Positions 40,961 to 52,296 of a stretch of 64,000 nucleotides of DNA are shown here, piece by piece. The notes under the pieces are model-generated. The model was not told where the DNA came from. It ran no database searches and saw only the letters and a list, made by a program, of their open reading frames with translations. This DNA is from Isoetes taiwanensis (lineage: Eukaryota; Streptophyta; Lycopodiopsida; Isoetales; Isoetaceae): positions 248,001-312,000 of the forward strand of contig JAJEKV010000168.1 in the NCBI GenBank assembly GCA_021234155.1. Reading direction: 5' to 3'. The translations under genes and the position numbers were made by a program. How positions within the stretch are numbered: the first letter of the stretch is position 1; each line of letters begins with the position of its first letter.

Positions 40961-43933
40961 AGAACTTGCCAAGATCAAGATTCCCTTGAGTCTGGCCACC
41001 ATTTTGAAACTCTGTCCAGCTCTCAAAGATCAGTTACCTCTTCCAACTGTTCTGGTTGGCGCTGTCGCGACCTCAACACCCATGGTACATGTCACGGTGG
41101 GCAATCAGCATATCAATCATGTTCAGATTGATGGTGGTAGTGCCGTCAATCTTATTACTGATAAGCTCCGGAAGCAATTGGGGATCAAACAGTTATATCG
41201 TGCCCCCTATGACATCAAGTTGGCCAATGGCTATATCACACGCCCCCAAGGAGTCACTCCTCTTCTCCATATCAGCATTGGTGATCTCAAATTCCCCTTG
41301 GGTGATTATGAAATGCTGGTTGGTAGACCTTTTCTCCGCCAGGCTAAGAGTATTCATTACTGGGCCACGGACCAACTTGTCATCATAGATGGACATCTCA
41401 AGGCCACTATGGATTTGGAAATTGGCAAATTGATCTCTGTCGAGAATGCTGAACCTTCCATCTCCGACACTGACTCTGAAGAAGCACAAAATATTTATCA
41501 TGTTCAAGCTCCACCCGTGGGTCTGCCTCTCTCGTCTTATCCGGAGTATGCTGATCCTTGGGGTGAGATGACGCTGGATCAGGACCAGGCTGTGGCTGCT
41601 CTCCTGGACCCTTACCTGGCTTCCTGTAATTGCATACAATGTCTTGATCATTTTTCAGACTCAACCTCTTCTTTGGAGACTGTCGATGTTCATGCCGTCA
41701 TGAAGCAATCTTTGCTTGATGACACTCAGCAGCCTCTTTTCTTCACCACTCAAAATGCTGCTCCTCCTGTCATGCTTCAACCTCCTGCTCATCAAGTTCA
41801 GGACACGGAGGTTGTTCCTCATATTCAAACTCCTGAAGTCAACACCGTGGACATTGGTAACAATCAACCCGTCCGTTTAGCTGCTAATCTTCCATCCACT
41901 TATAAAGCACGCGATGTGACGTTGTTCAAGAAGTTCAAACATATTTTTACTTGGAGCTATAAAGACCTTAGAGGTATCAAAAAAGAGTTGGGGGAACTCA
42001 CCATTCCTACCAAACCTGATGCATGCCCAATCTAGCAATGACAGTACAGGCTCAACCCAAATTACCGTGACCGCGTCAAGGCCAAAATTGACAAACTCTT
42101 AGCTGCTGGCCTGATTTATGAGGTTAAACACTCTGAATGGGTGAGCCCCATCGTCATTGCTCTCAAACACAATGGTAAGATCCGCGTTTGCGTGGACTAC
42201 AGAAAACTCAATCAAGCTACGAAGCGTGATCACTTTCTGCTTCCCTTCACTGACCAGGTTCTTGAAGAAGTTGCTGGTCATGAGATGTACTCTTTCATGG
42301 ATGGTTTCTTTGGGTACAATCAAATTTCTATCAAGAAAGAAGATCAACTCAAAACTACTTTCACCACCCCATGGGGCACTTTTGCCTACAAGGTGGTCCC
42401 TTTTGGTTTATCAAACTCTCCTTCAACCTTTCAGCGCATCATGCTCTCTGTCTTTCAAGACTATATGAAGGATAAACCTTTTCTCCAGATCTTTCAAGAT
42501 GATTTTTCAGCCTACAGCTCCATGGATGATCACTTGAAGAAATTAGAGCTCGTCTTTCAAAAGTGTGATGAATCCGGTATTAGTGTCAATCCTGAGAAGT
42601 GCACTTTCTGCGTCACCTCAGGGGCTCTTTTGGGTCATGTGGTTAGTAAAGATGGAATCACCATGGATCCTGCTAAAATCAGTTGTGTACTGAAGGCTCA
42701 AGCACCATCAAATGTCAAAGAGACGCGTTCCTTCCTGGGTAAGGTTAATTACTATTCCACCTTGATTCCTGGACTTGCACCTATCGCTGATCCCATTCAT
42801 ACACGGATGATGAATCCGCTTGGGCTTGGAATCCCCAAGCGGAAGCTGCTTTTCAGAAGTTGAAGCTGTTACTTACTCAGGCCGCGGTACTTGTTCCTCC
42901 TCAATGGGACAAGCCCTTCCACGTTCATGTTGATGTCTCTGCTTTTGCCATTGGTGCTGTTCTTTCTCAGGCCTATGATGAACACACGGATAAACCGATC
43001 CGCTATGCCAGCCGGAAACTCAATCCTGCTGAGCGCGACTATTTTGCCACAGAACGGGAAGCCTTGGGCTTAGTTTTCTGTGTCCAACGTTTCCGTCATT
43101 ATTTGTTGGGCAGCCAGATCAAGTTCTTTGTTGATCATCAAGCTCTTCTTTATTTAATCAACAAAGCCACGCCCACGGGTAGAATTGCTCGTTGGGTCCT
43201 TCTTCTGCAAGAATTCGCTCCGTTCGAAATTGTTCATAAGGCAGACAAGTCTCATGTGGTGCCTGATTATCTGTCACGCATCCACACGGATGATCTCTCC
43301 ACGGGTATTTCTGACGCCTTTCCAGATGCTCAATTGTTCCTGGTCACTGTTCTCAAGAAAATTTGTGATGCTTCTCGCACAGATTGGCAAGACAAGTTGC
43401 CTACTGTTCTTTGGGCTTACAACACCAATTTCAAAATTGCCACTGGCCACACTCCTTTCAAATTGGTTTATGGTCAAGAAGCTCTCATGCCCTTTGAATA
43501 TATTCTTCCGACTCTCCGTTTCCAACTTGCTACAGCACATAATCCACCTGCTGCACTCAAGGAACGGGTTTATCAATTGGAATGGTTAGATGAACTTCGG
43601 AGAGATGCTTACATTCGTGTTCTTCATGGTCAACAGTTGCAGAAGTCCTTGCATGACAAACATCTTAAGACAAAAACATTCAAAGAAGGTGATTTGGTTC
43701 TTCTTTATGATTCTCGTTACAAAACTTTTCCGGACAAGTTAAAATTCAGATGGCGTGGTCCTTATCAAATTATTCAAGTTGTTCAACCCAGTGTTTTCAA
43801 GCTGGCCGAGTTAGATGGCACTCCATTACCTACTTTGGTTAATGGCTTTCGCCTCAAACAATTTCATACAGACGCTACCGACGGTTCTACACATGAAGCA
43901 CAACCAAGTTCAGACTCCACAGATAGTGACTAA
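40961..43933 (+). pseudogene. Gypsy 2 pol region (fossil)
   Basis: Protease VQIDGGSAVNLITDKLRK near 41120, RT with IFQDDFSAYS near 42490, RNase H (VDHQALLYLI) near 43130, and integrase C-terminal coding to 43933. Close match to the pol of gypsy 1. Broken. Confidence 0.85.
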
Positions 43934-44047
43934 AAGCGACATATTTATATTTATCGTAGAGGCAAATTACAAAATGTGAGCATTGCCCACTTACTTCTGC
44001 TATGAGCAGAGCTCTATGGGCAGTGCCCTATTTACAAAATCCTAAGA

Positions 44048-44305
44048 TTAAAACCCCTCTACTCCGGGTTGGGAGCAGAGGTTATGCGGAGGATATGGTA
44101 GTAGTTCTGCTCCGGATCCCAGCGCAGATGCACCACTGGTCAGAGGGTCGGGATGCTCAGCCATCCCACTGCACCAACCATCCATAGGGATGCCACGATT
44201 GTGGCATTTCCAGAGATCCAGACAGTTCATCTTGCAGATGATCCATTCCTGACAATTCGTAGGCATCGTGCAGTTCTCGTTCAAACCAGCCGCTGCCATA
44301 CTCAT
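44048..44305 (-). CDS. Antisense six-cysteine ORF of the gypsy family (copy 2)
   Basis: Opposite to gag-pol, in the same place as in gypsy 1. From the ATG at 44305 (MSMAAAGLNENCTMPTNCQE) the first about 54 residues match copy 1 at 49 positions, including all six Cys. Similarity is less clear towards the end. Promoter-like boxes lie at 44341-44389. The neighbouring sense strand is non-coding, so conservation here is best explained by the antisense protein. Part of a fossil element. Confidence 0.6.
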   Translation of the reverse strand: MSMAAAGLNENCTMPTNCQEWIICKMNCLDLWKCHNRGIPMDGWCSGMAEHPDPLTSGASALGSGAELLPYPPHNLCSQPGVEGF

Positions 44306-44340
44306 GGTCGCCAAAGGGTGTCTCAGCTTCACCCACTGCT

Positions 44341-44389
44341 CGTCTTATATAGCCCCACCGCTTGGAACTCTGTCGACGTGGACCAATCA
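44341..44389 (-). promoter_or_regulatory. Putative antisense promoter of gypsy 2
   Basis: On the minus strand: TGATTGGTCCACGTCGAC (44389-44372), 20 bp, TATATAAGACG (44351-44341), then the ATG at 44305. The 18-bp block is identical to that of gypsy 1 and the spacing matches within one base. Confidence 0.6.
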
Positions 44390-44836
44390 AACATCGGCTA
44401 ACGTGGTGCAAGGCCGTTTCTAAATGAGGAATCTTTTCTCCCGCCGCATATCTAGCCATGGTACCTTCTGACACTTTCGTTTTAATGATATTCCACCTCG
44501 AGTTGCCCGCATTAAATGACATTCCTTCCTTTCACGCCCGTCGGACATTAATGTTTGTACCTTCGCCAGCTGTCACCTCTGATTGTTCATTCCGGTCTCA
44601 TCTCCACCGTCCATTGCTTCTCCCTTAACTGCTTGGGGACTTAGCCAAATTTTTGCCTTCCAATCTACTCCTTAGCATCTATCGCCACCTGGCATCATCC
44701 ACAGTTGCCGTTTCATTCTCATCACGCCCCTTCGACACAACTTGTAAGCCCTAAAACCTTTTCGTCTCTCTTCATTTTCGTCTTCTGCTCTCCACCCTCC
44801 GGCTTCTCCAGACAGATCTTCCTTCTGACGCTCTTC

Positions 44837-47215
44837 GCCATGGCTGCTTCACCCAAATTTCCTCAGCTTCAAGCTTCTGCTCCATGGGATCCGGCTCTTT
44901 TTGAGTCCGTGACCTTCTCAACACCCATCTTTCGCGAAGCCCTAGTTGGTCTGAGTCGTGACGTAGCGGAGCGCCATGGGCTTTATGAATTCTCTCAACA
45001 GGACCTCCCTGCACCAAATCCGGAGCAATTGAAGCAATTTGTCGCTCATATAATCAACAGCCCGGAAGGATACGCTACCACGGTCGATGGCACCACCATT
45101 TTGCTTACTCAGGTTCTAATTTCTGAGGTATTCCACATTCCTCTTAAAAGACCTTCTTTATCTTGGGCTGCCTTACAAGACCAGGATGTCACTCAGTATG
45201 GCGCAGCTGCTTATCAAGCCAACATGCATCGTCTCACAAATATTGCCAAGCCCCACGACACTTTTGTCAAGTTTTTGTGGCAAAAATTCCTTGGGTATTC
45301 CATCAAGAACACCCATATCAATAAACAGTTCTATAATGTTGTCATCATGGCTATCCACTCTCCTCACCATATTGATTGGCCACAAATAATGTTCTTCCGA
45401 CTTCTTCATGAAGTAGATCGTATAAGGGCCGCCCCTTCTTCTGGCTTTGAAGCCTCAGTGGGTGCCCATCTTCAAGCCATCATCCGTCATTACCTTCCTC
45501 TCCCTGGGTCCCCTTCCGCTTCTCTTGCCTCCACTCAGCAATCCTTTCATTCCCTTCCGCACAACCAACAGGCTGAAACTTCACGCCCACTTTCTCTTGG
45601 TAATGTTCAACATAACACCACGCATGTTACTGTCTCTTTTTCCTCCACAGAATCCATGCCTTCCACTTCTCATCATGTCTCTCAGACGTCATAGACGAGG
45701 CAACAACAGGGCCCTGCACCTCTTCCTCCCAGGCAGGCCCTCTATCAATATCAACAGGATGTTCAAGCCGTTGTCCTCAAGTTACAAGACTCCCAAGAAG
45801 TTTTCATGAATGGAGTTCAAGCGTACCTGGAGGCATCGAAAGCTGTTCACAAGGACCTTCAAGCTGCCACCACGCAAGTTCAAATCCTGGAAGAAAAAGT
45901 TCAACAGAAGCACGAGGCTCTTTTACGGGCCCGTGAGGATCTCAAGAATGCCAACGATCAGACCAGCTTGCTTGCTGATCAACAGGCTCAGTTACAATCC
46001 ACCATTCAGGAATTGCTGGAACAGGTCAAGGCCAAGGATAACCTCCTGGGCGACAAGGATAAAGACCTTGCCAAACTTAACACCCTGTATACAGAGCTCT
46101 CTCAAAGTTACACCAATCAAGTCCACGCCCTTACTGAGCGCGATGTTCGAATCACCTCCTTAGAAGCTCAGCTTTCCACGCTGACCAGTCAGCTCACGCC
46201 TCTCCAGGATCAATTTACAAAGGCTCAGAAGCAGAAGATCCTTGATGACGCAGAGATTGCCACGCTTCGACTCCATACTCCTAGGCAATCCTCTTCACAT
46301 GGCACGCTCTCTCATAAAAGGTTCCGTGATCACTCCCGTCTCCTGCTTGAAAAGGAAAATCAGATCCGTAACCTTGACCATCAACTTCAGGAAGCTGTTC
46401 AATCTGCTGAAGATGCACAACATAAACAGGAGGGTTACATTAATATAGCTCTCCACATTCCTGTGGATTTCGCTCCTCCGTCCAGTTACCTGGATTATGT
46501 GGTTGCCCGATGCCACCTCTTTCTTCTGAAGTGGTACACGGCAGACGGCCAGGTTAATGCACAGCTATGCAGTGAGGATTTTCTCAGGATTTGGCCGGAC
46601 CTTTCCGTCAAAGACAAAGGCTTACTCTGTGCCCTCTTAGTTTTCGACCTAATCCACTGTGAAGATCCTGATTTGATCACCTTCTGAGTTGTTCAGTCGA
46701 TGGTGTATATCTTTCATGACTTCTATCTGGCTCATACACATCACAAATTCAGAGGCGAGCCACATCGCAATTTTCCTGGCAACCCTGACGCTCACTGGTT
46801 GTTAATGGATAACAACCCTTATTTAAAGGATCATGATCGCTCTCACACTCTTGGCCAGGAGTACATGCCTGAGCTTACTCATCACTTACCCTTGTGGCAA
46901 GCCGAAACACTTGAACAAGTGCGGAAGTGTTTAGCGCATCATGAGGACCTTCAGTTTGCACAAGTTTATATGCATCACTTGGCAGGCTATAATCTTCCAG
47001 CCTCTACCTCGCCTCTCGCCTGCACGGGACCGCTGGTGCCGCGGCTCTTGGTCAAGACCTTGCTCGTGGAATTCAGGAGTTGCATGCCAGCCTCACGCCC
47101 CCACGCATGGTCCTCTCCATATGCTTCAATCGAGTCCCTCTCCACACCCCAAAGCTTCTACCCTCCGGACCGGGCGCCTTCCCCTTTGACCAAAAACTCG
47201 AAGGCCACGTACTGA
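44837..47215 (+). pseudogene. Gypsy 2 extra sense coding region (fossil)
   Basis: Starts MAASPKFPQLQASAPWDPAL (44840). The same three parts as in gypsy 1: N-domain (to about 45690), long coiled coil (about 45806-46440) and a tail with MVYIFHDFYLAHTH (46700 onward). Sense to gag-pol, beyond integrase. Broken. Confidence 0.65.
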
Positions 47216-47778
47216 CTTAGGACTCTCCCTCGTGATTTCCACTCACCTCCGCCGGACCCATGGTCGACGCTCCAATTGGGAGAGGATGGTGCCACCTGGA
47301 CTACAATGAAAATTGATATATATAGCCAATGAGCATGTGGTTGAGACGCATTCATGCCGGGCCCCACGGTCTTGATACCTTTTTGCGTATCGCGCCCACT
47401 CACTGCATCTTCACCCACCGCTGCCGGCCGGTGGCTGCTCTAAAGTGCCTCTCGCTAAGCCCTCACTGACCTAAGTAGCCATCTCGACCCATTATTGTAA
47501 CCAATGCCAGTTTGCCTTCGACCAGACTACTTTCCCCATGGAATGCCAGTCATCCTCCCTTCGAGGCACATGCGTCACTTCCTAGAAGACATGGTATCAC
47601 CTGTAGATTTTATTGATGCGCATCCCGTGACTTGGCCAACACTCGGCGCTCTTTTCAAACACGCCAGATCTCATGGCTCGGCCTCATTCCCGCGGAGAGG
47701 ATCACTTTCAAATCATTGGGTTCCTCGCCATCAGAATACTTCCTCCCTTCACCCTCGAAAGTGTCGCTTGCGGGGAGA

Positions 47779-48381
47779 CATCCCGTGACGCCCCGTACGT
47801 GACTATTCATGCAATAATGCACCTGGACGCCGGGCGCTGGCGCATCCACAACTGTGCACGGCCGGGCCGCCGGGGCAAGGTTCCATTGTAAGACCAAGCC
47901 AGACCACGTGAGGTCAAGCCTGCGGATTGGGATTCAAGAGGAGTATTTTTCTAGACAAGTGATCGCCGCTACCGTCAAGAAGGCCAACAAGACTTTAGGC
48001 ACTCAAAGAGGCACCGCGATTCCTCAAGTAGAATCCCTTCCGTGAGTCGGCAATCAAATACCGTAGTGTCTTATATTGGGCCAAAGGCCATTGTACTCAT
48101 ATATATGAGTAGAGCTAGCCTCTCATGGGTTAGATGAGTTTCTTTGAGTCTTGTCCTCACTCTCGCTTCTCTCCCTCGACTTCTGCAGAGTTCATGTATC
48201 CTCACTGACATCATCAAGGAGTTGTTTCTATCATTGTCATCTTATTGTTCTCGCTTTTCTTTTTTTTCCTTGTTTCTTTTGCAAACTCAAGGTGGACACA
48301 GCCTAATGATTCTCCCCGCTTGATCCACGGGTCCTCACAGAGGTCGCTTGGCAGGAGTTCCCAACCTGCACTCCCAAAACA
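47779..48381 (+). repeat. Gypsy 2 3' LTR
   Basis: About 603 bp. The start is inferred from the polypurine-like tract and matching length; the end (CCCAAAACA) is confirmed by the CTCCC duplication. It differs from the 5' LTR by many substitutions and small indels, more in U3 than in R-U5. Confidence 0.8.
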
Positions 48382-48386
48382 CTCCC

Positions 48387-48480
48387 ATAAAAAAATCCTG
48401 CACTAACGCCTCTTTAGATATTAAAATTTGCTATTCCCCTCGATATGCCTAGAATGGTTTATCTCCTCAAGTATTTTAAG
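48387..48480 (-). mobile_element. Continuation of LINE 2 beyond gypsy 2
   Basis: Minus-strand coding ILISKEALVQDFFMGG here abuts the CTCCC duplication and fits the start of the LINE 2 ORF1 domain that resumes at 38073. How far the LINE extends to the right is unclear. Confidence 0.5.
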
Positions 48481-51278
48481 ATTATCATGTTCGCTTGATA
48501 CATGCCGTATTGCAAAAAGCCGCTCTAGATTGGTACAAGTTTTTAGAAGAAATAGAGTTCAAAGCCTCTTCTATCACGCTTATGGGATTCATTTGAACTC
48601 CTTTCTTAATCCATCTCGAAAACCTCGGTCTATAATTCTTTCTAAAATATTGCCCTATTTCCACCGATTAGATCTTTTGGGTTCCTTATCATTTCACAGT
48701 TGGAGTCCTGTGCTCTCTACCTAAGCCTTTTCAAATTCTTCTTGCTTACTACATCAACTCCTCCTCGTACGATTATTTCTCACCCATAGCGTACTCATCA
48801 CAAATGTGTGTCCGGGGTAATACTCATATCCGGGCAGGTCCTCGCGGGAGCCCCATTTTCATACCAGGCCCTTGAGTTTTCCCTCGCTTCCCATTAACAT
48901 AGTTTGTTGCTTCAAATTCTTCATATCATCCTTCCTCGCTAGCCTCGTAAACCCTGCAAATGCAAGCTTGGAAAGCAAAGAATTGCTTGAGACTTCACCT
49001 AATAGGTCCAGATTGCCTCCCATACCATAATCTTGGTGTACCTCGTGGTGAGGGAGCCTAAAAGCCCAAATCTGTAGTCGTTTAGAGTGGCCATTTTCCA
49101 CATTTTGATGCTTTCTCCATTACCCTTTGCCGAATCCGGGTCGCTTCAGAGGAAATCAATGAGCCCCGCCCCATTGCTTCTATCCGCTCGATGGCCAGTT
49201 CACTGGCGGCCGCCGCCAGCCTACCGCCACAAATTTTAACGCCCCTTCGGCCCATTTTTGCAAAATGTTTCGTTAGTTCTCTTTTTAGCAGGCTTGCCTT
49301 TTTTGAAGTACAAGGATTGCTATAATTCTCGCCTACCTACGTAGGTTGCCACCTCATCTACAATTGTGATTGTAATTTTTTTAGCAGGCTTGCCTTTTAG
49401 GAGGTATAAGGATGCTACAATTCTAGCCTGTCTACATAGTTGTCACCTCATCTACAATTGTTTTATGCCGTTGAATCTCCAAAATTTTGCATCAAGAACT
49501 AGTAAAACTAGAAAACCTCATGAAAATTTTCCTTCATTTCCTTCTCAAAAATATATCCTTAAACTCCTAGAAAAATTGCCTTCTCTCAAGTTCTTCTTTC
49601 CCTCTTCAAGGCTCCTTTTAGGATGCTTTAGAATAATTTTTTTCTTTGTATTCAACTCAGTGCGAAGCAACTCTTAGTTATGCGTCTTATTTTGTGCCTC
49701 ATGTTCTAAATCTTTTATAGCTTATCCTTCAGACAAGACCTTAGTTCAAGATCATGACATGGCTAACTTTTACGATGACTAGAGATATGAAGATACCATA
49801 GCCAATTGTTGTAAGGTACATTGCATCATCTTGCAAAATTTCTGTCATTCTTTCTGTTTTATGAAGTCTGTAACATTTAAGTGTAAAATTTAAGGAAAAA
49901 AAGGTAACATTATAATTCCATGCAATAACTCTTCTTGCCATTCTAATGATTATGCAGCAAAGAGATGTAGAAAGTTAAATAACATCTTTGCCAGGCTAGA
50001 AAATGTGGAACATAAAGAGGGTGTAGATTCCAATTAAATTTAAAATGGGGTTGTGATTGCCATGATACTATACAGGATATGGTTATAATATGAGGACATT
50101 TTGGTCTTATTGGAGCCTCTGGTATTTTTGTTTGAGAGTATACACTTTGACTTCATTTGGCAGTTATGCCAGCATTAGCTTCAAATAAAAATCTCTAGGA
50201 CCATTATATCATTAGCTTTCAATGGAGAAAGCTCTAGAACCATTATATTTTTCCTAATCAAGGATTCTTTTGTGTAGTAGCACATAGATATTTTACCAAC
50301 TAGGTATTATTGATATCAGATACATAGAATTGAGATGATATATTTAGCACCTCAATACAATAATGTTGTAGTAAGCTTAAGTCTTCTATAAATACTTTCA
50401 GCTAGTAAGCTAGTAAATACCTTTCAGGCAGTAAGATTGTGTCTTTGCAAAGGATTGAATACCAGATAGCAGTTGTTTAAAATCTCCTACTGAGCTATTT
50501 TGTATGTTATGCATTATCATTTTTTATTTTGTCTTGTGAATAGTTTATTTTGATGGAGAAATTTGCAACTGTAAGAAATGGGTTAAAGCTTTTACATGAG
50601 AGTCCACAAGATGGAATCGAAATTTTTTTGAGTTTTTTTTTATGTGCTTTATTAATGTTGAACAATATTATAGTCGTATTAGAGCAGACTGTTCTATTTT
50701 TGGGGTCCAACATTCATCTAGGCAATATATATGTTCATGTTTTCACTTACAAATTTATTTGTTTCCAAATGGGCAGACCATTCTGCAGATTACTGATTTG
50801 CAAAAATTCTTGCAAAATAGATGATTTGAGGTGGAAAAATGCAAGTTCTATATAGTCAAGGTCTTTCTTAGGCTACTTTTTCCACTATATCAGAAGGATG
50901 TACTATCAGCTCAGACATGATTTAGCAAATACAAAAATGTCATGATGGTATCATGACTATAAATGCCTACACTTTGTGCCAGATTGCTTATATTCTAGGC
51001 CAAAGCTCTGCCATCTGAAGGTTTGTCGTTTCTTGAGGATAACAGTGTTGCAGAAGCATGATAGAATGTGTGGGTTCCTATATGATATATCTAGTCATAT
51101 TGGCTAGTTTCATACGTTTCCAAGTATAAACACATTAGACTAACAGCTTGGAATAAGGCTAACATTAGAGGAGGCTTTCTTGTTTATGATAAGGAAAAAC
51201 TCTGAAATACCCTTATGTTTTGCTAAAATTGACAAAACGCCCCTAGTTTTTAGGGTATTTTTATAGAAATGACCGTAA
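48481..51278. other. No gene recognised
   Basis: 48481-49260 contains low-quality or strongly decayed sequence with short frames (a possible LINE or gag relic). 49282-49465 is a tandem duplication. 49466-51278 is AT-rich with no coding signal. Confidence 0.45.
49282..49465. repeat. 96-bp-period tandem duplication
   Basis: Two units (49282-49377 and 49378-49465) share TTTTTAGCAGGCTTGCCTTT and CACCTCATCTACAATTGT with scattered differences, so it is an older duplication. Confidence 0.75.
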
Positions 51279-51561
51279 CTTTTTTGGGCTAATCCAAATG
51301 AGAATGTGTCTTTCAGATATATTATAAAAGAGGCTGAGATCTTTCCTGAAAAGTTAAGATCTCCTGAATCGGATTCCGAAATCTCAAGTTATGGTCTCGT
51401 AAATCCCTCTAAAATTTCTACAATTTTCTTGTGTATTAAAAATACTATAACTTGTGATTTAAGACTCCGATTTATTTGATCTTATCTTTGATGGAAAGAT
51501 CTCATCCTCCTTCGCAAGAGCTCTGAAAGACACATTCTCATTTGGATTAGCCCAAAAAAGT
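51279..51561. mobile_element. 283-bp foldback element with perfect 40-bp arms
   Basis: The left arm 51279-51318 (ACTTTTTTGGGCTAATCCAA...) is the exact reverse complement of 51522-51561. The interior also folds imperfectly (CAAGTTATGG / CTATAACTTG and AATCGGA / TCCGATT blocks). It has TACTATAACTT...ACTCCGATT in common with the MITE in gypsy 1. No coding. Confidence 0.75.
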
Positions 51562-52296
51562 CTCTATTCTATTCTATTAATCAACAATTTAATTGATGGA
51601 AATCGATGTTCAAGGCCTTATCATATTATTACAAAAATTCTATTCGACATCTTTGTGGTATCTTTACCAAAATGCTTTAAAATAAAACACATATTGGTTA
51701 TCTTTTGCATGTATCCAAAATAACTACATTTTCAAAATTTAAAACCGTGACTAAATGTGACACATTAAGACCCCATACATTAGTACCCCACTCTTCATGT
51801 ATAATCACAACAAATGCCCACAGAAATGGAGGATAGACCATAAATTAGATCGAATAACTAGTCATAACATAAGGATGGATTAAAATGGATTTCGAGACCT
51901 ATCATGATACAAGACATGCTTGAGAAGGCAAAGCTGACACGTTCTTAGATGAAAGACCGTAAAATATTTTTATGTTTTGACGATTTGCATGTTAATGATT
52001 TGCAACCTTGTGATGATTTCTACCAGCATGCATTTCAATAGATACTATGTTCAAGCTAATATATGGACACAGACTGTTTTAATGAGGCTTCTTGTTAGCA
52101 CTTTCATGAATTTCATTTAAATGCTGGATCACACTTTTCCACTTGAAAGCCTGAAAGATTACACACCATCAAGCATGTCAGTGCACCTCCAAGACCTATA
52201 GATTAGTTAAAACATAATAATATATGAACCATTCATACATCAATTTCCAACTTGCTCCTACATCTGCCAAAATTGATCATACAATAAAGGAATAAA
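51562..52296. other. No gene recognised; 3' flank of the trihelix gene
   Basis: AT-rich. The right end should contain the 3' untranslated region of the minus-strand trihelix gene that stops at 52297. Confidence 0.45.

Larger units (their letters stand above)
38079..48381 (+). mobile_element. Ty3/gypsy LTR retrotransposon fossil 2, same family as gypsy 1
   Basis: A 10.3-kb plus-strand element with LTRs at 38079-38679 and about 47779-48381, flanked by CTCCC (38074-38078 and 48382-48386). Order: 5' LTR, tRNA-Asp-like primer site, gag, pol, antisense ORF, extra sense region, polypurine-like GCGGGGAG, 3' LTR. It shares all parts with gypsy 1 and is inserted in LINE 2 ORF1. It is broken, with at least half a dozen breaks. 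The two LTRs are much more diverged than in gypsy 1, so it looks older, although the 3' part from about 47000 is unusually rich in small differences. Confidence 0.9.
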
